From Dyadobacter subterraneus (GTDB lineage Bacteria > Bacteroidota > Bacteroidia > Cytophagales > Spirosomataceae), in contig NZ_JACYGY010000002.1 of NCBI RefSeq assembly GCF_015221875.1, positions 867,573 through 931,572 on the forward strand: 64,000 bases of DNA, in the 5' to 3' direction. Positions 20,801 to 27,750 of this stretch are shown here, in pieces (position 1 is the first letter of the stretch; every line of letters starts with the position of its first letter). Made by a program: the position numbers and the translations under genes. The notes below the pieces were generated by a model that was not told the origin of the DNA, searched no databases, and saw only the letters and a program-made list of their open reading frames with translations.

Positions 20801-21679
20801 TTAAATCCGGGATTATTAGGTCACGCCGACTTTTTCCGAGCAGAATATGCCACGCCGATTGACAAGTTTCAGGACAAAGTGAAGGCTGAAGAATTGCGTC
20901 GCCTGGTATATCCTTTTATGCTGAAACGTACCAAGGAAGAGGTTGCAACCGACTTGCCGGACAAGACCGAAACCATCCTGTATTGTGAGATGGGCAAGAA
21001 GCAAAGGAAGGTCTACGAAACAATTCGTGAGAAGTACAGATTGCAGATTGCTGAGAAACTGGCAACCGATGGTTTGAACAAAAGCAACTTCCTGATCTTT
21101 GAAGCACTGCTCAAACTTCGTCAGATCTGCGATTCGCCGGTACTACTTTCGGATGATGAGGATTATGGAAATGAATCTGCGAAGCTGGAAGAAATTGTAA
21201 GGGAAATTGAAGAAAATGCTTCGAATCACAAGATTCTGATATTTAGTCAATTTCTGGGTATGCTTGACTTAATCCGTCAGCACTTGGAAAAGGTAAATAT
21301 TCCATACGAATATCTGGATGGACAAACGGTTGACCGTGCAGGTCGTGTAAACCGTTTCCAAAATGATCAGAATTGTCGTGTTTTCTTAATGAGTTTGAAA
21401 GCGGGTGGGGTAGGACTTAACCTGACAGAAGCGGATTATGTTTATCTGATGGATCCATGGTGGAATCCGGCAGTAGAACGTCAGGCTATTGACAGAACGC
21501 ACCGGATCGGACAAACGCGTAAAGTGTTTGCTTATAAAATGATCTGTAAGGATACGATTGAAGAGAAAATATTATTGCTGCAAGAACGCAAGCAGGAACT
21601 GGCCGAAGATTTGGTTGGCGGCGAAGCCGGATTTATCAAAAAACTGAGTCAGGACGATATAATGGCATTATTTAGTTAG
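17897..21679 (+). CDS. SNF2-family DEAD/DEAH helicase with two SWIM zinc fingers
   Basis: A 1260-residue Swi2/Snf2 ATPase. The N-terminus carries two SWIM-type zinc fingers (CxCxnCxH): C76/C78/C86/H88 and C182/C184/C193/H195. A long middle region (about 200-790) is of unclear fold, possibly the bacterial SNF2-associated domain. The C-terminal helicase core has motif I DDMGLGKT near 825, motif II DESQ near 922, TGTPVENN (motif III) and, in the second RecA lobe, HRIGQTRKVFAYK near 1197-1209 (motif VI). Bacterial HepA/RapA relatives remodel stalled RNA polymerase or other protein-DNA complexes; SWIM domains bind DNA or protein. Promoter candidate TACTTTTG lies at 17865-17872 without a good -33 box. 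The gene ends at a strong terminator. Family certain, target unknown. Confidence 0.93.
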   Translation: MDNERKERLSQFLKRNSEGQTLSQGRSIFSSGGYSIVKLDYNGGGYAEFKVKSDYSVRDYVIKIQDFLTPNIITSCTCTHDYGGLCKHRIAMTLYVLDKMPAYVKPTEHNMADTMVVLPSLKDVYLEDFVQRENWNNRNQPVKVDILATRDGFAECKVNLRDNDFSVQFTKIPNSNQIQTSCSCEQILYVPLCEHKLAALLKLRDQFGERAFDMMRDWTEDKTALLAEYGYTLEDNLEGKFDFKIDQNGTLQLIRQDKGIQKVGVFQNWQKLRNKVIPDLQPVFQVNDSDSHSGDERLSLYVFWPRGFDSLLDVGFGIFSAKSSSKTQKYTHIRSIAGGSGTAYLPEEIPVLTASDSRLVRIARHFSPEGLQKYMKSQGQAGAHLSDESSDYQNEARKWVGRQIVRIFKDLSGERLFLTESDYVTNQNQLQEVKIHPTPAKLFFVLTEDQEFISLNPYVEIEKGRPIDLQQVASSFDSFWLGIYKEDILFRWASINDAEMVDYLRQNGFKIRVRKDHAETFMKDWVMPVTEHFEVVFQTRHALETSAMKYEKGRVYLKEDDANLLIVPTYVYEGDAESEETELIHDNQRTKARFEDNHIHLLERDITAEKAHWEWVKSLHPDFAQQPDQPFFFIPFEEVMKDGWLFHFVDTVEEKEIQLLGFKDLKKMRINPNRGKVQIRASSGIDWFDMQIEISFGDQQVTLADAKKALLKKQNYVELKDGSMGILPEEWIQKLEPLLKFGRVDGDEVHLSKFHFSLIEELASQIDNEEVLQELWEKKQKLLNFKEIPSVPLPENINATLRQYQEEGYKWLNFLEEFGWGGCLADDMGLGKTLQMLTFLQHQKNKNPEATNLVVVPTTLIFNWQAESAKFTPDLKLYVHRGMDRRKDLEIFQDYDIVLTTYGTMRSDVELLKKIQFNYIVLDESQAIKNPDSLTAKASRLLKSNNRLAMTGTPVENNTFDLYSQFEFLNPGLLGHADFFRAEYATPIDKFQDKVKAEELRRLVYPFMLKRTKEEVATDLPDKTETILYCEMGKKQRKVYETIREKYRLQIAEKLATDGLNKSNFLIFEALLKLRQICDSPVLLSDDEDYGNESAKLEEIVREIEENASNHKILIFSQFLGMLDLIRQHLEKVNIPYEYLDGQTVDRAGRVNRFQNDQNCRVFLMSLKAGGVGLNLTEADYVYLMDPWWNPAVERQAIDRTHRIGQTRKVFAYKMICKDTIEEKILLLQERKQELAEDLVGGEAGFIKKLSQDDIMALFS

Positions 21680-21680
21680 A

Positions 21681-21722
21681 AAAGAAGGGTCTACGATTTA
21701 TTTCGTAGACCCTTCTTTTTTA
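21681..21722. terminator. Bidirectional terminator between the SNF2 helicase gene and the RidA gene
   Basis: A 16-bp stem (aaagaagggtctacga with tcgtagacccttcttt) and a 6-nt loop, with A-rich left and T-rich right flanks, separates convergent genes. Confidence 0.9.
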
Positions 21723-21729
21723 TTATCTT

Positions 21730-22113
21730 TTATTCAACAACAGCTGTAAATTCGATTTCAACAAGATAGTCTGATGAGACAAGTTTGCTGATTTCATAAA
21801 TTCCGGTTGTTGGTTTTATCTCTCCAAAAAAAGCGCCGTGTGCTCTGGCAATATCGTCAAATCTGGTAATATCTGTTGTGAAGATTCTTGTGCGAACGAC
21901 ATCTTTCAACGAAACACCAGCTTCTTCAAGCACTTTTGAAATTCTTTCAATGATATTGTTGGTTTGTGCATAAGCATCATCCGCTTTTACAATTTCTCCG
22001 TCAACAATAGCAACAGTACCTGAAACTTCTACAATGTTTCCGATGCGTACTGCACGGCAATAACCCATTTTATCTTCCCAGGGAGATCCTGTGAGAATGT
22101 TTTGTCTTGGCAT
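21730..22113 (-). CDS. RidA (YjgF/YER057c/UK114) family protein
   Basis: RidA proteins hydrolyse reactive enamine/imine intermediates released by PLP enzymes, or act as other small-molecule deaminases. The 127-residue single-domain protein shows the family order: VRIGNIVEVSGTVAI near the start, NNIIERISKVLEEAGVSLKDVVRTRIFTTD in the middle with the conserved arginine of VVRTRIF, and YLVEIEFTAVVE at the end with the glutamate of the active-site pocket. The N-terminus (GSPWEDKMGYCRAVRIG) resembles the RidA subfamilies described outside the archetypal RidA clade, so the exact reaction is uncertain. It is monocistronic and convergent with the SNF2 helicase gene. Confidence 0.88.
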   Translation of the reverse strand: MPRQNILTGSPWEDKMGYCRAVRIGNIVEVSGTVAIVDGEIVKADDAYAQTNNIIERISKVLEEAGVSLKDVVRTRIFTTDITRFDDIARAHGAFFGEIKPTTGIYEISKLVSSDYLVEIEFTAVVE

Positions 22114-22259
22114 GGTAAGGAATTTTTTAATTTTTTATAGGTGTAAATATATTGGTTGAAATTTAAATCAAAGCGATGTTAAACAAATATCGTAGCAATG
22201 ATCAATGACGGCATCGCCGTCCGCTGTTTCTAGCTATCATTTTGAAGTGTCAAATCTTG

Positions 22260-22366
22260 GCTCCATCGGAGCTTCCTGGAATATTCAGGAAACTCCTACG
22301 GAGTTAGGATTCGGGATGCGATATATTTGCTATAAACAGGAGGCTCCCTTGGGAGCCATTTCCTGT
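22260..22366. repeat. Cluster of short perfect palindromes (interspersed-repeat locus 1)
   Basis: Four hairpins stand almost back to back: gctccatcggagc (22260-22272), ttcctg/caggaa (22273-22291), aactcc/ggagtt (22291-22305) and ggctccc/gggagcc (22342-22357). The last is nested inside acagga/tcctgt (22336-22341 with 22361-22366). A core atatatttgctataaa (22321-22336) resembles the atatttgtagaaaa core of locus 2. The surrounding 262-bp gap between the RidA gene and the glycerophosphodiesterase gene holds no credible gene. Confidence 0.7.
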
Positions 22367-22375
22367 AAAATTTAC

Positions 22376-23185
22376 TTATCTCAGACCCTTTTTCTTCAAA
22401 TATTCAATCAACGCTTCCGGATGATCCGTTTGTAAACCTTGGACACCTTTATTGATCGCTTCGTCCCATGAGGCTGGTCCTTCCGTTGGACTCTGCACGT
22501 CAAGCCAGGTTGAAATTTTCTTTTCCTTTATTATTTTATCCATTTCGGGATTCACAACATTATCAATCACGCTGATTCTTATCTCGTTTAAAAAAGACGA
22601 TAACTGATCCGTATTTTTAATTTCATCCGGAATGCTGGTCATTAAAGGCATTTGTGGGGCAATAGATTTCCATTGCGGATATTGTTCCTTTGTATTGATA
22701 TATACCACAATTTGCTTTTCCATTCCGGCTTCCTGAATCTGTTTCCAGGTTTGCGCTACGTCAGCATCTTTAAAATCCAGATAAATATTGATCTTGTTTT
22801 TACACAATTTCAGAATGTCCCTGAATTCGGGAATTTTGTATGTTTTTTTGTTCTGATTGAACACCTGGAGCTTTTTAATTTCCTCCAAAGTGTGATCACT
22901 TATTTTACCTTTTCCATTCGTAGCGCGGTCGACAGTTCCATCGTGATGAATGATGAGGTGACCATCTTTCGTCGTACGTAAGTCCACTTCTACATAATCC
23001 ACCCCGTATTTAATTGCTTCCTCAGTAGAAGCTAATGTATTTTCAGGAACATTGACATGATTTCCACGATGAGCAATTACAATAAGTTTGTGCTTACTAG
23101 AAGGCAAATTCTGACCAATTGAAAAGCTTGAAATAAAGCAGAAAAGAATCTGAATAAGAAGAAATTTATTTTTGTAAGCGGACAT
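22376..23185 (-). CDS. Secreted glycerophosphodiester phosphodiesterase family protein
   Basis: GDPD enzymes cleave glycerophosphodiesters to glycerol-3-phosphate and an alcohol. The 269-residue protein begins with a signal peptide (cleavage near SIG-Q, about 24). The TIM-barrel GDPD signature follows: IAHRGN (H39, R40), PENT (47-50), DYVEVDLRTTKDGHLIIHHDGTVDRATNGKG split over about 63-95 with metal ligands E66 and D68 and the catalytic histidine, then YLDFKD. The C-terminus ends GLQTDHPEALIEYLKKKGLR, typical for the family. It is probably periplasmic, scavenging phospholipid headgroups. It is transcribed alone; a few bases beyond its end begins the palindrome cluster. Family secure. Confidence 0.92.
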   Translation of the reverse strand: MSAYKNKFLLIQILFCFISSFSIGQNLPSSKHKLIVIAHRGNHVNVPENTLASTEEAIKYGVDYVEVDLRTTKDGHLIIHHDGTVDRATNGKGKISDHTLEEIKKLQVFNQNKKTYKIPEFRDILKLCKNKINIYLDFKDADVAQTWKQIQEAGMEKQIVVYINTKEQYPQWKSIAPQMPLMTSIPDEIKNTDQLSSFLNEIRISVIDNVVNPEMDKIIKEKKISTWLDVQSPTEGPASWDEAINKGVQGLQTDHPEALIEYLKKKGLR

Positions 23186-23277
23186 TGGAAAACTAATTTG
23201 TTGTTAAAAAAACAGTTTAAACGTCTTTTCAATACTATTTTTTTAACAATACAGGCCATTCCTAAATGTTAAGAAAA

Positions 23278-23321
23278 AAGGTCTAAAAATTGAGATTTGT
23301 TCTCTCAAATTCCTAGACCTT
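23278..23321 (-). terminator. Terminator after the PfkB-family kinase gene
   Basis: Outer stem aaggtcta / tagacctt and inner aattgaga / tctcaaatt form an imperfect hairpin; the A run on the plus strand just left gives a U tract when read leftward. Confidence 0.65.
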
Positions 23322-23381
23322 CTAATGTTGATAAAATATCTGCTAGGGAAGCAACAGCAAATCGCTAACAGCCAACAGCTA

Positions 23382-24299
23382 TTAAACTATTTCAAAACTT
23401 GACAATTTCACAAATTCCTGAACGCGAGCATCTATTTCCTCCTGTGTTAGGTTAACAACACGTTCTGTCCCAAACTTTTCAACACAGAAAGATGCCATTG
23501 CCGAACCGTAAATGATAGCGCGTTTCATATTTTCAAAAGAGATATCGTCCGTTTTGGCAAGGTATCCAATGAAACCACCAGCGAAACAATCACCTGCTCC
23601 GGTTGGATCGAAGACAACTTCCAGTGGCAAAGCAGGAGCGAAGAAGATTTTTTCTCCCTGGAATAACAAAGCACCGTGTTCACCTTTTTTGATGATCAAC
23701 GTTTTTGGTCCCATCGCCATAATCGTTTGTGCTGCTTTACGTAAAGAGTAATCTCCTGAAAGTTGACGCGCTTCTTCGTCATTGATCGTCAAAACATCAA
23801 CCAAAGTCAAAACATCTTTCAAATCATCCAGAGCGATGTTCATCCAAAGATTCATCGTATCAAGCATGATCAGTTTTGGACGCTTCGCCATACGCTGGAT
23901 TACTGCTTTTTGCGTAGCAGGAACCGTATTTCCTAACATTAAATATTCTGTTGTCTGATAAGACTCAGGAATAACCGGATCAAAATCAGCCATTACATTT
24001 AACTGAGTTTCAAGGGTATCACGCGTATTCATATCTTCATGGTACTTACCCGACCAGAAGAAAGTTTTACCATCAGGAATTGTTTTTAAACCTTCGGTAT
24101 TAACTCCGTGTTCTATAAGAAGGTCAACCATTTCCTGAGGGAAATCGCCGCCAACTACGGCTACCAAATTGTTTTGTTTGGTAAAATACGAAGCTGATAA
24201 CGTGATATATGTTGCAGCGCCGCCAATGATTTTATCGGTTTTTCCGAAAGGTGTTTCAAGGGCATCAAACGCCACAGAGCCAACTGTTAATAAACTCAT
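23382..24299 (-). CDS. PfkB-family carbohydrate/nucleoside kinase
   Basis: A 305-residue ribokinase-superfamily kinase. The N-terminus (SLLTVGSVAFDALETPFG) and GGAATYITLSASYF are the substrate-binding signature. The C-terminal DPTGAGDCFAGGFIGYLA motif, near residue 235-253, holds the catalytic aspartate and anion hole. The N-terminal part resembles bacterial proteins annotated as sugar kinases or adenosine-kinase-like enzymes; fructokinase, ribokinase or 5-dehydro-2-deoxygluconokinase identities cannot be told apart here. It is monocistronic with its own terminator, and no sugar pathway is nearby. Cytoplasmic. Confidence 0.88.
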   Translation of the reverse strand: MSLLTVGSVAFDALETPFGKTDKIIGGAATYITLSASYFTKQNNLVAVVGGDFPQEMVDLLIEHGVNTEGLKTIPDGKTFFWSGKYHEDMNTRDTLETQLNVMADFDPVIPESYQTTEYLMLGNTVPATQKAVIQRMAKRPKLIMLDTMNLWMNIALDDLKDVLTLVDVLTINDEEARQLSGDYSLRKAAQTIMAMGPKTLIIKKGEHGALLFQGEKIFFAPALPLEVVFDPTGAGDCFAGGFIGYLAKTDDISFENMKRAIIYGSAMASFCVEKFGTERVVNLTQEEIDARVQEFVKLSSFEIV

Positions 24300-24417
24300 A
24301 AAGTAGTATAGTATTGATTTTTAGTAAGTTTCAATTTTTGATTTGAAGACAAAAACGCTGCGAAGATAATAAAAACAGCTGAATAGCATATTTAAAGGAT
24401 GGCATAATACTAAACAG

Positions 24418-24450
24418 TTGGCGGCAATCCTGAGTTATTTGCTATTTTTG
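24418..24450 (+). promoter_or_regulatory. Possible promoter for the DUF5618-like gene
   Basis: TTG at 24418-24420 and TATTTTTG at 24443-24450 match the Bacteroidota pattern with a slightly long 22-base spacer. Start would be near 24457, about 60 nt before the ATG. Confidence 0.4.
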
Positions 24451-24516
24451 TCAGGCAACGTTAAAATATGATAGAATAGTCGGATTGAATATTAATTTCA
24501 TTGAAGCAATGCAAAT

Positions 24517-24888
24517 ATGATTGCCATTGATAAAGCAAGAACACAAATTGAAAATGCAAAAGTACTTCTTAGAAATAATGCAAACCCCGAAGATGGATTA
24601 TATCAATACAGAAAGTATGTTAAAAGAGCGGGACTTATTGCATATAAAGGTCTTCTGTTGTCGCTTGTCAAGTTGTTGAAACATAATAAGAAGGATGATT
24701 TAATTGTAATAGAACAGGGTTTATCGAAATTGGATAAGGGGATATTTGCTGATTTTATTACTGCCCAACAAGTTTTGAGTAGATCGATGGGAATTTATGG
24801 AACAAGGAGTCAGCAATTAGCTGAGCTCGGAATTTCAGAAGCTGAAAAAATTATAACCTGGGTTGAAAAAAGCGTTACCAAAATATAA
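24517..24888 (+). CDS. Small all-helical protein, DUF5618-like
   Basis: The 123-residue protein is predicted entirely helical, basic and soluble: ARTQIENAKVLLRNNA, then RKYVKRAGLIAYKGLLLSLV, and an ISEAEKIITWVEKSV end. The pattern of an N-terminal helix with an ENAKxLL motif, a KYVKxAGxxAYxGxL helix and a C-terminal IIxWV resembles what I know as DUF5618, a HEPN-like helical family; I give this as a resemblance only. No HEPN R-x4-H catalytic motif is visible. A promoter-like sequence precedes it, and cysS follows after 67 bp on the same strand. Function unknown. Confidence 0.6.
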   Translation: MIAIDKARTQIENAKVLLRNNANPEDGLYQYRKYVKRAGLIAYKGLLLSLVKLLKHNKKDDLIVIEQGLSKLDKGIFADFITAQQVLSRSMGIYGTRSQQLAELGISEAEKIITWVEKSVTKI

Positions 24889-24955
24889 AAGAGCAGCAAT
24901 GCTTTTTAAGATACAGACCAATTACTAAAATTGATTACAAGAAAGTAAAATATAC

Positions 24956-26455
24956 ATGACTGATAAAACTTACCAGCCGCTTAAAATATTCAATACGCTT
25001 ACCCGTAAAAAGGATTTGTTTGTACCGCTTGCTGCACCATATGTAGGCATGTACGTCTGCGGACCAACGGTTTACAATAATGTTCACCTTGGAAATATCC
25101 GTACTTTTTTATCTTTTGATATTCTGTATCGTTATCTGACACACATTGGCTACAAAGTCCGGTATGTAAGAAATATTACGGATGTTGGCCATTTGGTTGG
25201 TGATGGTGATGAAGGAGAAGATAAAATCGGTAAAATGGCAAAACTTCAACAGTTGGAGCCAATGGAAATTGTTCAGCGTTATACGAATGATTTTCACGAT
25301 GTTTCTGCTGAATTCAATTTGCTTCCGCCAAGCATTGAGCCAACTGCAACAGGACATTTAATTGAACAAATTGAAGCAGTTAAGGCGCTGATCGATAAGG
25401 GAGCTGCCTACGAAGCGAATGGTTCTGTTTATTTTGATATAACAAAATACAACGATGCCGGAAATGAGTACGGAAAGCTTTCAGGAAGGATTCTGGAAGA
25501 TCTTTTGAATGAAACGCGTGACCTGGACGGACAATCTGAAAAGCGCAATCCACTTGATTTTGCACTTTGGAAAAAAGCCAGTCCTGAGCATATCATGCAA
25601 TGGGATTCTCCATGGGGAATGGGTTTTCCTGGCTGGCATTTGGAATGTACTTGCATGAGTGCCAAATATTTAGGAAAACAATTTGATATTCACGGTGGCG
25701 GGATGGATTTAAAATTCCCGCATCATGAATGTGAAATTGCACAGGGAAGAGCTTTGACAAATATTGAGCCGGTTCGCTATTGGATGCATACCAATATGTT
25801 GACGGTGAATGGCCAGAAAATGTCAAAATCGCTGAACAATTCTTTTCTTCCAAATCAACTGTTTTCAGGTGATCATGAATTGTTGGATCAGGCTTATAGT
25901 CCGATGACTGTACGCTTTTTTATGCTCCAAAGTCAATATCGCAGCACGCTGGATTTTTCTAATGAAGCGTTAAAAGCGGCTCAAAAGGGATATAAAAGAT
26001 TGGCAAACGGAATTCGTCTAGCCAAAATGTTGAAATATAATGACGAAGAAGTAGCTCGCGACGAGAAAAAAATTGAGGAGATAGAAAAATCAATTCAGGG
26101 TTTTTACGATGCCATGAATGATGATTTGAATACCGCTGTCGGCATTGCCAATCTGTTTAACATGCTCAAATATATTAATATGCTGAACATGAACCAGCTT
26201 AAATCAGCTGCTTTGGGTGAAGCAACTTTTACTTCTTTGCTAGAAAATTTCATCGTTTTCATCGAAAATGTACTTGGGTTAAAAGAAGAACTTAGTGAAG
26301 GACACGCAATTCTTGACGGCATGTTAAATCTTTATCGTGAATACAAAGCGGTTCAGAATTATGAGAAAGTTGATGAAATCCGCACTTATTTCAAGCTTCA
26401 GGGACTCGCTATCCGCGACAGCAAATTAAGCGTGGATTGGGCATATGAGGAGTAA
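24956..26455 (+). CDS. cysS: Cysteine--tRNA ligase
   Basis: CysS charges tRNA-Cys. The 499-residue protein has the class I signatures: YVCGPTVYNNVHLGNIRTF (about 28-47), containing the first zinc cysteine and the HIGH-like HLGN, and KMSKSLNN (about 280). A zinc site is completed by the cysteine of HLECTCM and by HHEC. The C-terminal helical tRNA-binding DALR-type domain covers the last 150 residues. The stop overlaps the upstream part of the peptidase gene's ribosome-binding region, so cysS and the M28 peptidase are tightly linked. Identification secure. Confidence 0.98.
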   Translation: MTDKTYQPLKIFNTLTRKKDLFVPLAAPYVGMYVCGPTVYNNVHLGNIRTFLSFDILYRYLTHIGYKVRYVRNITDVGHLVGDGDEGEDKIGKMAKLQQLEPMEIVQRYTNDFHDVSAEFNLLPPSIEPTATGHLIEQIEAVKALIDKGAAYEANGSVYFDITKYNDAGNEYGKLSGRILEDLLNETRDLDGQSEKRNPLDFALWKKASPEHIMQWDSPWGMGFPGWHLECTCMSAKYLGKQFDIHGGGMDLKFPHHECEIAQGRALTNIEPVRYWMHTNMLTVNGQKMSKSLNNSFLPNQLFSGDHELLDQAYSPMTVRFFMLQSQYRSTLDFSNEALKAAQKGYKRLANGIRLAKMLKYNDEEVARDEKKIEEIEKSIQGFYDAMNDDLNTAVGIANLFNMLKYINMLNMNQLKSAALGEATFTSLLENFIVFIENVLGLKEELSEGHAILDGMLNLYREYKAVQNYEKVDEIRTYFKLQGLAIRDSKLSVDWAYEE

Positions 26456-26459
26456 TGGA

Positions 26460-27482
26460 ATGATGAAAAAAGGACGAACCTTGGCTTCAGTACTGTTTTG
26501 CAGCTTTTTGACTGGCATGTTATTTCTATATAGCTGTAAGTCAAAGACGAGTTCAGAACAAACCACAGAACAATTGGAAAAACTAGTTGCCAGTCCGGCG
26601 TTTAATGCAGATTCAGCATTTCAGTTTGTTAAAAAACAAGTTGAATTTGGGGCGAGAGTTCCTAATACTGCGGCACATAGAGCGTGCGGAGATTATCTCG
26701 TTTCAACATTTAAAAGATTTGGACTGGAAGTAACAGAGCAAAATTTTACACCGACAACTTACGACGGCAAGAAATTAACCGCCAGAAATATTATTGCCAG
26801 TTTTAATCCAAAAGCGACCAAAAGAATTCTGCTGACCTCACACTGGGATTCCCGGCCATTTTCTGATCAGGATTCTGTTTCGAAAATGAAACCGGTTTTG
26901 GCTGCCAATGATGGTGCGAGTGGAGTTGGTGTTTTGCTTGAAATAGCCAGAGTAATTTCTTTTTCGGGAAATAAACTAAATCTCGGTGTTGATATTATTC
27001 TTTTTGATGCCGAAGACTGGGGAAATTCAGATAAGGCTACTGATAAGTTTAGCGGATTTTGTTTGGGATCTCAATATTGGGCTGCCAACAAACATGTTCC
27101 AAATTACACGGCCTATTTTGGTGTGTTGATGGATATGGTTGGCGCGAAAGGGGCGACATTTCCCAAAGAAGGTTATTCTGTAAGTATGGCAGACGGCGTT
27201 GTTCGGAATATCTGGGGAATTGCCAGTCAGCTTGGTTATAGTAATTATTTTATTGATAAAGTGGGACCCTCTATAACTGATGATCATCTTCCCGTTAATG
27301 AAACGGCCAAAATTCCCATGGTTGATATCATCCATATCAAACAAAATGATCCGGAAAGAACTTTTTTCAATCAATGGCATACAGCGCATGATGATATGGA
27401 AAATATTGATCCGAAAACTTTGAAGGCGGTTGGGCAGACTTTAATTCAGGTTTTATATCAGGAGAGTGAGGTTTCTGTTTAA
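26460..27482 (+). CDS. M28-family metallopeptidase lipoprotein (glutaminyl cyclase-like)
   Basis: A membrane-anchored zinc peptidase. I choose the ATG at 26460, preceded by AGGAG at 26448-26452 (7-base spacing). The ATG at 26445 overlaps cysS and adds 5 residues. The signal peptide ends in a lipobox (FLYSC, Cys about 26). The M28 fold shows HWDSRPFSDQD (first zinc ligand and DSR), AANDGASGVG (bridging aspartate), FDAEDWG (acidic pair) and MVDIIHI. HWDSRPF and the EDWG set resemble glutaminyl-peptide cyclotransferases as much as aminopeptidases, so the reaction could be N-terminal pyroglutamate formation. A four-base gap from cysS implies one transcript. Confidence 0.85.
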   Translation: MMKKGRTLASVLFCSFLTGMLFLYSCKSKTSSEQTTEQLEKLVASPAFNADSAFQFVKKQVEFGARVPNTAAHRACGDYLVSTFKRFGLEVTEQNFTPTTYDGKKLTARNIIASFNPKATKRILLTSHWDSRPFSDQDSVSKMKPVLAANDGASGVGVLLEIARVISFSGNKLNLGVDIILFDAEDWGNSDKATDKFSGFCLGSQYWAANKHVPNYTAYFGVLMDMVGAKGATFPKEGYSVSMADGVVRNIWGIASQLGYSNYFIDKVGPSITDDHLPVNETAKIPMVDIIHIKQNDPERTFFNQWHTAHDDMENIDPKTLKAVGQTLIQVLYQESEVSV

Positions 27483-27483
27483 G

Positions 27484-27750
27484 GGGTTCACGCAAAGCAA
27501 AAAGCCGACACCGCGCGTTTTTTTCTCTTTGCGCCTCCTTTGCTCGAAACTTTTAACGTGATAACTACGGCGCGCTGCACCTTGGTGAATGAAGTTTGAT
27601 TTTTTTCGCTACAAGTATTATGGTGCTTTGCACCTAATCTATTATGAGAGCATAATTATCTGCAATGCCAGGGTACAGAGTACCGAAATATTTGTAGAAA
27701 ACATTACAAATCTAGGAGCCCTAAGGTGCAGAGCACCGGAATAACTTATC
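27484..27750. repeat. Intergenic repeat region with three 13-mer palindromes (locus 2)
   Basis: The region holds ggtgc-ttt-gcacc (27622-27634), ggtac-aga-gtacc (27672-27684) and ggtgc-aga-gcacc (27725-27737). All have 5-bp stems and 3-nt loops. The core atatttgtagaaaa follows the second palindrome at about 27688-27701. The left part (about 27490-27545) carries the loose inverted words cgcaaag and ctttgcg. No gene is supported here. Confidence 0.7.

Noticed and set aside
22205..22435. 76-codon ORF across the palindrome cluster
   Set aside because: It is composed of inverted-repeat sequence and runs into the end of the glycerophosphodiesterase gene on the other strand; no protein-like composition or start signal.
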